Below, piece by piece: positions 28,270-34,056 of a stretch of 38,334 bases of DNA. Within the stretch, counting starts at the first letter, position 1, and each line of letters opens with the position of its first letter. Source of the stretch: a virus. The stretch lies in IMG/VR virus record IMGVR_UViG_3300028115_000054, positions 1 to 38,334 of that record; one strand, written 5' to 3'. The notes beneath the pieces were generated by a model. It worked only from the letters and a program-made list of their open reading frames with translations. It had not been told where the DNA came from and searched no databases. A program made the position numbers and the translations under genes.

Positions 28270-28300
28270 TAAAAGTACAAAAAAAAGGGGACTTTTCCAA
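28270..28300 (-). promoter_or_regulatory. Bacteroidota-type promoter for the UV endonuclease gene
   Basis: On the minus strand TTG (28298-28300) and TACTTTTA (28270-28277) are separated by exactly 20 nt. The TTG is part of the GGAA loop and stem of the terminator just upstream. The -7 box directly follows the terminator's U-run. The gene starts about 20 nt downstream. Confidence 0.55.
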
Positions 28301-28306
28301 GCCCCC
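28279..28306 (-). terminator. Intrinsic terminator with GNRA tetraloop
   Basis: The minus-strand RNA reads GGGGGCUU-GGAA-AAGUCCCC followed by a run of eight U. The stem has 8 pairs including one G-U, and the GGAA loop is a stable GNRA tetraloop. It ends the small gene at 28317-28514. The same hairpin, with the same loop, occurs at 34022-34041. Confidence 0.9.
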
Positions 28307-28316
28307 TATGTTAAGT

Positions 28317-28514
28317 TTATGTTAATTCTTCAAAGTCTATTGAAGGTATCTCTTCACAAAACCAATAATAACCATCTTTTTTTAATACTGTATCTGCTCT
28401 AAGATGTTCCTTCCAAGTATCAATTATCGGATTATGGTCTTCACGAATCTTTCGGACCACGATGAACAACTTATTATTAAACGTAACTTTTTCTCCTTTG
28501 AAGAACCCAAACAT
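28317..28514 (-). CDS. Small hypothetical protein
   Basis: The 65-aa product starts MFGFFKGEKVTFNNKLFIVV and looks like a small beta-rich fold with a hydrophobic first strand. I do not recognise its family. It starts 1 nt after the Hsp20 stop, so it is the last gene of that transcript, and is followed by a strong terminator. Confidence 0.6.
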   Translation of the reverse strand: MFGFFKGEKVTFNNKLFIVVRKIREDHNPIIDTWKEHLRADTVLKKDGYYWFCEEIPSIDFEELT

Positions 28515-28515
28515 A

Positions 28516-28860
28516 TTACTTAACTTTTACTTGAATTGACTTTGCTTTTCGGTCTTCGTACTTGGGAATTGTAATAGTGAGTAGACCATCTTTAGCAATA
28601 GCATTGGTTTCATTAATGTCAAATGCATCGTGGATTTTGTATCTCTTATGGAATTTACGATGTTCCTTTTCTGCTTTGATTTCAAGATGTCGGTCTTCGA
28701 CCATCACCTCGATGTCCTTGTTTGATAAACCAGGAACTTCAAACTCCATTGTTAATACATCATCCTTTAAGAAAGCAGTGTTGGAAGAGAATCCTGCCTC
28801 GTTACCCCATTCACCCAACATAAAGTCAGATACCAAAGTGTTTAGTTGATTAAATGTCAT
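28516..28860 (-). CDS. hsp20: Small heat-shock protein Hsp20
   Basis: The 114-aa protein has an alpha-crystallin domain: KDDVLTMEFEVPGLSNKDIE (about 33-52), VEDRHLEIKAEK (54-65), and DGLLTITIPK (about 90-99). Hsp20 proteins hold unfolded proteins in soluble form. T4-like cyanophages carry similar genes, where a role in particle assembly has been proposed. The N-terminus is short and the C-terminal IxI/V motif appears as IQVKVK. An AAGGATATATT leader before the ATG matches that of the neighbouring 116-aa gene. Confidence 0.93.
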   Translation of the reverse strand: MTFNQLNTLVSDFMLGEWGNEAGFSSNTAFLKDDVLTMEFEVPGLSNKDIEVMVEDRHLEIKAEKEHRKFHKRYKIHDAFDINETNAIAKDGLLTITIPKYEDRKAKSIQVKVK

Positions 28861-28941
28861 AATATATCCTTTATTGTGTTAAACATAATGTATCAACAAT
28901 AGAACAATATATAGACCATTTGTATTTTTAATGACACGTTG

Positions 28942-29292
28942 TCAGTTCATAGAGAATGGGTCAGACTTACCGACATAAGTATAGTATCTACTATGACCTC
29001 TTGTCATTTGATACATAAGAATAAATCCATCCATCTTAAATGTGGAAATAGTTTTCTTTGCAATAGCATCATCATCACACGTTAAAATGAAGTGGGTATC
29101 GGTGATTATAACATCAATTGATGTTGCAGATGGTTTATCACTATCATCATACTCCAACTCAACCTCAAACTCATCTTCAAGTTCAGATTGATTAAAATAA
29201 TCATAGATGTATTCCAACTTAGATATATCCCCTAAAGACATAAAGAAGTTGTATTCAGACTCATCCCAAATCCAATCCCCATAGTCTTCCAT
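28942..29292 (-). CDS. Acidic hypothetical protein
   Basis: The 116-aa product is strongly acidic (FNQSELEDEFEVELEYDDSD at about 49-68) and has no recognised motif or membrane segment. Low pI and small size are often seen in phage proteins that mimic DNA or block host factors, but nothing here proves that. The AAGGATATATT sequence before the ATG is the same as before Hsp20, so translation may be tuned alike. Confidence 0.6.
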   Translation of the reverse strand: MEDYGDWIWDESEYNFFMSLGDISKLEYIYDYFNQSELEDEFEVELEYDDSDKPSATSIDVIITDTHFILTCDDDAIAKKTISTFKMDGFILMYQMTRGHSRYYTYVGKSDPFSMN

Positions 29293-29301
29293 AATATATC
29301 C

Positions 29302-29406
29302 TTAGTGGTTACATTCACCATTAGCACAACAAGCACAAGGTGCTACTGAATCTTGACATTGTTCGTGTGTCTCACAAGCACACTCAGTACAATTACAACT
29401 TGACAT
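29302..29406 (-). CDS. Cysteine-rich metallothionein-like peptide, 34 aa
   Basis: This tiny gene lies between the 124-aa and 116-aa genes. The ATG is at 29404-29406 and TAA at 29302-29304. The 34 residues hold nine Cys (4, 6, 9, 11, 17, 24, 26, 27, 32) and two His (14, 34), in CxC, CxxC and CxC-type pairs (CNCTECAC, CACC, ECNH). That density is typical of metallothioneins, which bind Zn, Cu or Cd in clusters; the CAC-xx-C style recalls the cyanobacterial SmtA type. A strong ribosome site (GGAGG) sits 6 nt before the ATG, one of the best in the window, which supports it as a real gene. The function is inferred from composition only. Confidence 0.7.
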   Translation of the reverse strand: MSSCNCTECACETHEQCQDSVAPCACCANGECNH

Positions 29407-29427
29407 AATATCCTCCGTTTATAATAA

Positions 29428-29802
29428 CTATCTATGAATTGATTTATATACCTCATTTAGGAACGATAAAGCTTCAGTATTTAGATACTCACCTTCCTTT
29501 ACGGATTCTATACAAATCCCTACAAATGATTTACCAAACTCATCATCAAGACTAAAGTATAATTTATTTAATCGCTCCAACATCTTCTGAGTATATTCAA
29601 CACGAGTAGGGTCACTCAATGGTCTGTCAAATGAGATTAGATGTTTTATTTTATTTTTAGCAATGGTAAAGTATGGTTCTTTTCTATCTGCTAAGATTGA
29701 GGTGATACCATCATCTAAAAAGGTCGAAAGCTCGTTTGTGAATTCCACATCACGAGCTTCCGCCTCTTTAAGGATACGAGATATGATGTCCTTATGAACC
29801 AA
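29428..29802 (-). CDS. Helical hypothetical protein
   Basis: The 124-aa product starts MVHKDIISRILKEAEARDVE and appears all-helical. I do not recognise a family or catalytic motif. It lies 6 nt after the upstream 99-aa gene and ahead of the metallothionein-like gene, in the same transcript. Confidence 0.6.
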   Translation of the reverse strand: MVHKDIISRILKEAEARDVEFTNELSTFLDDGITSILADRKEPYFTIAKNKIKHLISFDRPLSDPTRVEYTQKMLERLNKLYFSLDDEFGKSFVGICIESVKEGEYLNTEALSFLNEVYKSIHR

Positions 29803-29808
29803 TGTAGA

Positions 29809-30108
29809 TTAACCTAAAGTTCCTACACGATATCTTTGTTGAGTAGAGGTGATAGCGGCATCAAGAGTTTGAATAATCTTTACTGCCTCAGCCTTAGTCA
29901 ATTCGATTTCGTGGTTACCAATCATCAAAGTTCCAATCTCCATCGAATTTCTCATAGGAAAGTCTTCAGGTTTCAAGTCAGGATTAAATCCAAAGTCAAT
30001 GGAAGTATAATTCTTACCATATGCCTTGGCTTGTCGATGTACCTCACTTTCCGTAACTGCGTAAGAGTGGTTTACTGTACCTCTCCATTTGTTGTTGTGC
30101 TTTTTCAT
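29809..30108 (-). CDS. Hypothetical protein with its own upstream late-type motif
   Basis: The 99-aa product starts MKKHNNKWRGTVNHSYAVTE and has a helix near its end (TKAEAVKIIQTLDAAITSTQ). No family is recognised. It is the first gene after a gap that holds a 25-bp sequence nearly identical to one upstream of the 86-aa gene at 37946-38206, at the same distance from the start codon. It probably begins a transcription unit. Confidence 0.6.
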   Translation of the reverse strand: MKKHNNKWRGTVNHSYAVTESEVHRQAKAYGKNYTSIDFGFNPDLKPEDFPMRNSMEIGTLMIGNHEIELTKAEAVKIIQTLDAAITSTQQRYRVGTLG

Positions 30109-30129
30109 ATTATAGTATTTATGATTTAC

Positions 30130-30154
30130 TATAAATAGTTTTCACAACTTTAAT
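30130..30154 (-). promoter_or_regulatory. Repeated regulatory box (AAGTT...ACTATTTATA), copy 2
   Basis: On the minus strand the 25 nt are ATTAAAGTTGTGAAAACTAT followed by TTATA. They match the copy at 38228-38252 in 23 of 25 positions, and both lie 22 nt before an ATG. A second motif, CATAAATAC, which resembles the T4 late box in sense orientation, lies between this box and the ATG. A phage-specific promoter is the best explanation. Confidence 0.55.
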
Positions 30155-30158
30155 GAAA

Positions 30159-30452
30159 TTACTTCTTACGATTTCTACGAGAAATTCTATCAAACTTTTT
30201 CTCATCGAATGTCATTCCGGTTTTATCGGGATGAGTTCTCAGTAAGTTTTGTTTTAGTTTAGCGGATTCATTTGCCCAATACCAAGCCATCTGAACTGTT
30301 GGTTGTGGTGGAATCATAAAGTCTGACCCTATTGTAGAACCATACCCATCCGATACATAATACCCATTTTCGTTAAGTTGAGTTTTAGCATTAGGATACT
30401 TCTTTAGAACTCTTTTTTTTAGTGATTGGAACTTCTTCTTATCAATTGTCAT
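30159..30452 (-). CDS. Hypothetical basic protein
   Basis: The 97-aa product is basic at both ends (MTIDKKKFQSLKKRVLKKYP at the start, FDRISRRNRKK at the end). The middle has aromatic residues (QMAWYWANESAKLK). It could bind nucleic acid but has no recognised domain. Its start overlaps the upstream gene's stop region by 11 nt, placing it in the operon of small genes. Confidence 0.6.
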   Translation of the reverse strand: MTIDKKKFQSLKKRVLKKYPNAKTQLNENGYYVSDGYGSTIGSDFMIPPQPTVQMAWYWANESAKLKQNLLRTHPDKTGMTFDEKKFDRISRRNRKK

Positions 30453-30654
30453 TGTTTAGTTGTTTTGAAAGCCCACGGTGTATGTGGAAAGGTGTTAAGT
30501 CTTTGTTGACCGAACAATGTTCGAGCAGTTTACCATTCTCTAACTCAACGGAGTAAGTCCACCCCTTCTTGAGTTTAGTCTTGGATTGAACGACACCCAC
30601 TCGATAGGTGCCGTTCACATTCACAATTACTTTATCGCCTCTTGAGTATATCAT
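30442..30654 (-). CDS. Hypothetical protein, possible SH3-like beta barrel
   Basis: The 70-aa product reads MIYSRGDKVIVNVNGTYRVG and onward, with alternating strands and a KxxWTYSVELENG stretch that suggests an SH3-like barrel. The fold is inferred from pattern. It overlaps the upstream DUF4494-like gene by 4 nt and the downstream gene by 11 nt. Confidence 0.6.
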   Translation of the reverse strand: MIYSRGDKVIVNVNGTYRVGVVQSKTKLKKGWTYSVELENGKLLEHCSVNKDLTPFHIHRGLSKQLNNDN

Positions 30655-30851
30655 TGAATAACACTCACGATTTTAGTTTCCATTACAGCAGTCACCTCGT
30701 ACTCCAAGTTACTACCTTCAAAATCTGCAACAACCTTTGCTTCTGCATCGGTTACTGATACTGCGCTCACCAAATATTGTTCGGTGATTTTCTTTACGCG
30801 TCCTTTGTCATCTTCGTGATGAACTTTTACTTTAGCGATGTAATATCCCAT
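30651..30851 (-). CDS. DUF4494-like small protein
   Basis: The 66-aa product has the pattern of DUF4494 proteins: a first strand YYIAKVKVHHE, then KKITEQYLVSAVSVTDAEAK, ending EVTAVMETKIVSVI. This family is found mainly in Bacteroidota and their phages, which supports the host inference. Its function is not known. It overlaps the next gene by 4 nt. Confidence 0.7.
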   Translation of the reverse strand: MGYYIAKVKVHHEDDKGRVKKITEQYLVSAVSVTDAEAKVVADFEGSNLEYEVTAVMETKIVSVIQ

Positions 30852-30859
30852 AGTTTCTA

Positions 30860-31480
30860 TTATTTAGATTGATTATAATTAGTGTTTAGTAATTCAAAAA
30901 GTCGGAACTCATCTACCAACTCATATTGACCATTTGGGCCAACATCATTATAGTGAGTGAAAATGGTGTGGTAGAACTTAACGAACTTCTCACCATCGTG
31001 TTGTTTTCCTGCTGGGATAACAATGAACTCAAAGTTATCTCCGTGGTCCACAAATCGGATTGAGTCATCAACTCCAGTAACTTTGTAGATTTCACTTGAA
31101 TAGTTTATATCCATAATTTTATTTGTTTGTTTCTCAATTTCCATTCCTGCAAAGTTAATCAACTCGTTAACTTCCAAACCCTGCTCGGTTGCTTCATAAG
31201 CAAGTTTACCATCCTCTCGAAGTACCATTCGGATTAGACCCTTTTCTGATAACTCATCCAATGCAAGGTCTACTTCGTACTTGTTGTAATCATCCATCGC
31301 AAGTTTAAGGATGTCTGATAGTAAATCATCATCTTGTGCTGAGATTAAGTGTTCTTTCAAAAACTCTAAAAATTTCTCAACATTCTCAATCATCATTAGA
31401 TGAAAGAAATCATCTTTGTAAAGTTCTTTTCTAATTTCAGAAAAGGTTTCTTCAAATTCGTTACTGTCTTCCCAAGTCAT
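30860..31480 (-). CDS. Hypothetical protein with winged-helix-like middle
   Basis: The 206-aa product is acidic. Residues about 75-105 (DLALDELSEKGLIRMVLRED then GKLAYEATEQG) look like a recognition helix and wing of a winged-helix fold, as in transcription regulators. The C-terminal part is beta-rich and unrecognised. A regulatory role is a weak inference. The start overlaps the upstream 55-aa gene by 20 nt. Confidence 0.55.
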   Translation of the reverse strand: MTWEDSNEFEETFSEIRKELYKDDFFHLMMIENVEKFLEFLKEHLISAQDDDLLSDILKLAMDDYNKYEVDLALDELSEKGLIRMVLREDGKLAYEATEQGLEVNELINFAGMEIEKQTNKIMDINYSSEIYKVTGVDDSIRFVDHGDNFEFIVIPAGKQHDGEKFVKFYHTIFTHYNDVGPNGQYELVDEFRLFELLNTNYNQSK

Positions 31481-31628
31481 ATTGTTCTAAAATTTTCTCT
31501 ATGTATTGTATACTATCTGAACTACCAAAGAATATTTCAACGGAATGATACATATTCCATATCTCTTCAGCCGACATCTCCATAAGTTCCTCGATGTCAG
31601 GTACAAATCTTTTAACTGGTCCGCCCAT
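31461..31628 (-). CDS. Small overlapping protein, 55 aa
   Basis: This frame has ATG at 31626-31628 and TAA at 31461-31463. Its start lies 15 nt inside the end of the 99-aa gene, and its end overlaps the start of the 206-aa gene by 20 nt, so it fills the only gap in this operon. The product starts MGGPVKRFVPDIEELMEMSA and is helical and acidic. No family is recognised. Filling an otherwise empty 131-nt gap with overlaps on both sides supports it as a real gene. Confidence 0.6.
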   Translation of the reverse strand: MGGPVKRFVPDIEELMEMSAEEIWNMYHSVEIFFGSSDSIQYIEKILEQYDLGRQ

Positions 31629-31911
31629 TGTCTTTCTCTAAATCTTTTTGTAACTTTTCCAATACCCACTCGTTACGTTTTTCATTGTACTCCTTAGACA
31701 TCTTGTTAAGAGAGTTGTGTTCTTTGTCCGAAATATCTCTACCCTCAACCTTTGCGGCTGTATAAGCGTATCGTTTAAGGTAGTAACCAGGTAATGGTTT
31801 ACTGAATTGTTTTAGATACTCAGCTTTGGTATCCAAATACTCTAAGAAATCATCCTCACTCAATTGAGTAAGTTGTTCATCGGTTAGTTCTTTATTTGGG
31901 TCGTAAATCAT
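31612..31911 (-). CDS. Helical hypothetical protein
   Basis: The 99-aa product starts MIYDPNKELTDEQLTQLSED and is highly charged and helical throughout. No family is recognised. A TTG-N20-TATATTTA promoter ends only 5 nt before the ATG, so its mRNA could be almost leaderless. Confidence 0.6.
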   Translation of the reverse strand: MIYDPNKELTDEQLTQLSEDDFLEYLDTKAEYLKQFSKPLPGYYLKRYAYTAAKVEGRDISDKEHNSLNKMSKEYNEKRNEWVLEKLQKDLEKDNGRTS

Positions 31912-31916
31912 ATTGG

Positions 31917-31947
31917 TAAATATACAAAATTAATTTCAAACATCCAA
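31917..31947 (-). promoter_or_regulatory. Bacteroidota-type promoter for the 99-aa gene
   Basis: On the minus strand TTG (31945-31947) is followed after exactly 20 nt by TATATTTA (31917-31924). The TTG lies in the last codons of the upstream gene. The ATG follows the -7 box after 5 nt. Confidence 0.55.
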
Positions 31948-32349
31948 GCCTTTTCTTCTCATTTTTTCTTGACAATAATAGTCATATAATTGTTCAAGGT
32001 CCATTGGTTTCTCAGACATCATCTTATCCCAAAGGTCAAATCCAAATTCTTCTTTGAGTGAAGAACGTAGTTCGTATAATAACTTTTGTTCATCTTTATA
32101 TGCTTCCTCATCCAATTTCAATGCTCTGACATTCTTCATACGAGCAAAGGAACGTGCTTGTGCATAATCATTAGTCTCATCCATCTTTTGTTGGAAGAGA
32201 GAGGAGTACTCTTTACGAGCACCCCTCGCTTCCGTGTAATAATGAGAGTAATCAAAGTCCCCATTTTGAATCTTGTCAAACAAGTGAGCGCTCGGGGCCA
32301 AGCGTTTCTTTTTACCTTTAGTATACCACTTAAACGGATTGTATCCCAT
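31936..32349 (-). CDS. Hypothetical helical protein
   Basis: The 137-aa product starts MGYNPFKWYTKGKKKRLAPS and has a basic N-terminus followed by charged helices. No family or motif is recognised. It follows tRNA-Gln by 15 nt. Its end contains the -33 box for the next gene. Confidence 0.6.
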   Translation of the reverse strand: MGYNPFKWYTKGKKKRLAPSAHLFDKIQNGDFDYSHYYTEARGARKEYSSLFQQKMDETNDYAQARSFARMKNVRALKLDEEAYKDEQKLLYELRSSLKEEFGFDLWDKMMSEKPMDLEQLYDYYCQEKMRRKGLDV

Positions 32350-32364
32350 AGTTAATTTTTTTAG

Positions 32365-32436
32365 TTACCCGATTAGGACTCGAACCTAAAATGACTGGAC
32401 CAAAACCAGTAGTGTTGCCAATTACACCATCGGGCA
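32365..32436 (-). tRNA. tRNA-Gln(UUG)
   Basis: The minus strand folds into a complete cloverleaf. The acceptor TGCCCGA pairs with TCGGGTA, the anticodon arm is ACTGG-TTTTGGT-CCAGT with anticodon TTG, and the T arm is TTAGG-TTCGAGT-CCTAA. The discriminator is A. No CCA is encoded. It lies between the AAA+ ATPase and the 137-aa gene. Confidence 0.95.
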
Positions 32437-32449
32437 ATCACTCTAACCC

Positions 32450-33745
32450 TTAGAATGGGTTAGAGATGTCTTCAGTTTCAACATTGAACAAGTTCTCATC
32501 CTCCGGCGTCTTACCTAAGAACTTTTGAACATATTGTTTCATATAAACTCGTTCTGAGTCAGCACCACCACTTTGGTCGAACATTGGATAGATAGCCAAC
32601 TCAGCAGCCTCCTCAAGTGAGAAACCATCGTAGAGTAGTGACCCAATCTCAACAGCAGTACGAGTGGATAGTGCGTTGGTTAACTTTGGAGACTCAGACA
32701 TCATATCTTCACGAGTCATCGAAGTTACCTCAGCAACATTCTTGAGAACCTCAAGTTCAACCGATGGGTACATCATTGAGAGAAGAGAAGTTTCTTCATC
32801 ACGAGTCAATGTATCCATCTCAATTGGAATGAATCGGTCAAGGATAGCTCGGTCAAGGGCGCGAGTCGCCGTGTACTCATTACCAATGTTAGCCGATGCG
32901 ATGAACGACACACCATCAGCCACCTTGACAACAGGAGCGTCAGCAGCCTCATCCAATCGTAGGTATCGTTGACCTTGGTCAAGTACCGTCATTAGGATGT
33001 TGTGAGCCTCAGGATGAGCTCGTGTCAACTCATCAAGGATAACCACGGTATTTGGAGTGGAGATGGCCTTGACAAACGGACTGGCGTTGAAGACCGTACC
33101 CTTCTTAGATTCGAACTGAGTGTTCCCAATCAAAGTGGTTCGAGGGTCTTGGGTAGCCCCCAAGTTAATTACGAAAGTGTTGTAACCTTCAATCGAACCA
33201 GCCGCAGCCTTAGCAGCCATAGTCTTACCACAACCAGCGGGGCCAGTCATCATAATGTTCTTACCACGAATGATGTTACGAATGAGAAGTTTCCACTTCA
33301 AAGGATTCATAAACAACATCTGAGGTTTGAGACCCTCAGACTCCTCGTGGATAAACTTGAGGACATCATCTGGCATCTCAACCGAAGCAGGTTGAGCCTC
33401 AGGAGTTTTCTCATACTTCATAGAGACAAGACCACCATTAGGGGCCGTGAAGTTACCAACTGGCTCAAGGTTCTCTTCAACCTTTTCAATTGGGACACGA
33501 GTGTGACCAATCTCACCATTCTTTAATGTACCAACCACACGAACTTTCCAACCCCACTTAGCAGGATTGTTAGCGGCCGCTCGGGCACGTTTGTAAAGGG
33601 AAGACCCTTTCTCATTTAGTTCCTCGATAAGGAAGTTAACTCCCTCGGAGTCTTGGAACATCAAAAGACCATCAACCTCGACAATCTTTCCAAAAACTGA
33701 TTTTTGTGCTTTCATACGCAACTGATTACTATTATTATTTCTCAT
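32450..33745 (-). CDS. MoxR/CobS-like AAA+ ATPase
   Basis: The protein is 431 aa from the start I chose. Residues 1-110 look like a beta-rich substrate-binding domain. Then come Walker A GPAGCGKT (168-175), Walker B VVILDELT with D238-E239, sensor-1 ASANIGN (283-289) and arginine-rich RAILDRF (299-305). The nearest families are MoxR and the CobS subunit of cobaltochelatase; CobS-like genes are common in marine T4-like phages. It is paired with the VWA protein encoded upstream, as MoxR-type ATPases usually are, so the two probably form one remodelling machine. The frame stays open to 33769, but those extra codons encode the conserved promoter box, so ATG 33745 is preferred. Confidence 0.88.
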   Translation of the reverse strand: MRNNNSNQLRMKAQKSVFGKIVEVDGLLMFQDSEGVNFLIEELNEKGSSLYKRARAAANNPAKWGWKVRVVGTLKNGEIGHTRVPIEKVEENLEPVGNFTAPNGGLVSMKYEKTPEAQPASVEMPDDVLKFIHEESEGLKPQMLFMNPLKWKLLIRNIIRGKNIMMTGPAGCGKTMAAKAAAGSIEGYNTFVINLGATQDPRTTLIGNTQFESKKGTVFNASPFVKAISTPNTVVILDELTRAHPEAHNILMTVLDQGQRYLRLDEAADAPVVKVADGVSFIASANIGNEYTATRALDRAILDRFIPIEMDTLTRDEETSLLSMMYPSVELEVLKNVAEVTSMTREDMMSESPKLTNALSTRTAVEIGSLLYDGFSLEEAAELAIYPMFDQSGGADSERVYMKQYVQKFLGKTPEDENLFNVETEDISNPF

Positions 33746-33755
33746 TATTACTCTG

Positions 33756-33787
33756 TAAATGTACGACAATTAATCGTTAAAACCAAA
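33756..33787 (-). promoter_or_regulatory. Bacteroidota-type promoter for the AAA+ ATPase
   Basis: On the minus strand TTTG (33784-33787), 20 nt, then TACATTTA (33756-33763). The sequence TACATTTACAGAGTAATAAT followed by GA is identical to the copies at 33991 and 36181. The ATG begins 10 nt after the -7 box. Confidence 0.65.
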
Positions 33788-33800
33788 TTTCTAATGTTAA
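33781..33800 (-). repeat. 20-bp intergenic repeat, copy 1
   Basis: The plus-strand sequence aaccaaatttctaatgttaa is identical to 36220-36239. Both copies hold the -33 TTTG box of the following promoter and the stop region of the preceding gene. Confidence 0.85.
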
Positions 33801-33994
33801 CAAATTGTTAAACTTTCAAGTTCACTTTTGTGACTCTTACTACCAAAATACTTAGAAATCTTATGTTCAACCACTATTGCTCTGGCATGAGCTTCCGTGA
33901 TGTAAGTTCCTAATACTTGTTTACCTTTAACGACATCCCAACATTGGACACCATTGATAATTTTCTGACTTGGTTTAATTTTCATCTCTCTCAT
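33797..33994 (-). CDS. Small hypothetical protein
   Basis: The product is 65 aa from ATG 33994 (MREMKIKPSQKIINGVQCWD) and could start three codons later. It has the pattern of a small single-domain protein with a GTYITEAHARAIVVEHKISK stretch. No family is recognised. The open frame to 34015 would translate the promoter box and is rejected. It sits between the VWA and AAA+ genes, each of which has its own promoter. Confidence 0.55.
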   Translation of the reverse strand: MREMKIKPSQKIINGVQCWDVVKGKQVLGTYITEAHARAIVVEHKISKYFGSKSHKSELESLTIC

Positions 33995-34004
33995 TATTAC
34001 TCTG

Positions 34005-34035
34005 TAAATGTACAAAAGAAAGGGGACTTTTCCAA
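34005..34035 (-). promoter_or_regulatory. Bacteroidota-type promoter embedded in a terminator
   Basis: On the minus strand TTG (34033-34035), 20 nt, then TACATTTA (34005-34012). The TTG is in the loop and stem of the terminator for the VWA gene, and the -7 box abuts its U-run. The ATG of the 65-aa gene begins 10 nt after the -7 box. Confidence 0.65.
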
Positions 34036-34041
34036 GCCCCC
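34013..34041 (-). terminator. Intrinsic terminator with GNRA tetraloop, downstream of the VWA gene
   Basis: The minus-strand RNA forms GGGGGCUU-GGAA-AAGUCCCC and then UUUCUUUUG. The stem and loop are identical to the terminator at 28279-28306; the U-run has one C in place of U. Confidence 0.88.
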
Positions 34042-34056
34042 TATGTTAAGTAATTG

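Noticed and set aside
28927-28942. Hairpin TGACA-ACG-TGTCA after the 116-aa gene as a terminator
   Set aside because: The stem is only 5 bp, overlaps the stop codon and is followed by mixed A/T sequence, not a U-run.
33002-33526. Plus-strand 174-aa ORF
   Set aside because: It lies entirely antisense to the conserved AAA+ ATPase gene and has no recognisable domain.
33746-33769. Upstream start for the AAA+ ATPase at 33769
   Set aside because: The extra eight codons are the translated promoter box, which is also found unrelated to the ATPase at two other genes. The same argument rejects start 34015 for the 65-aa gene.
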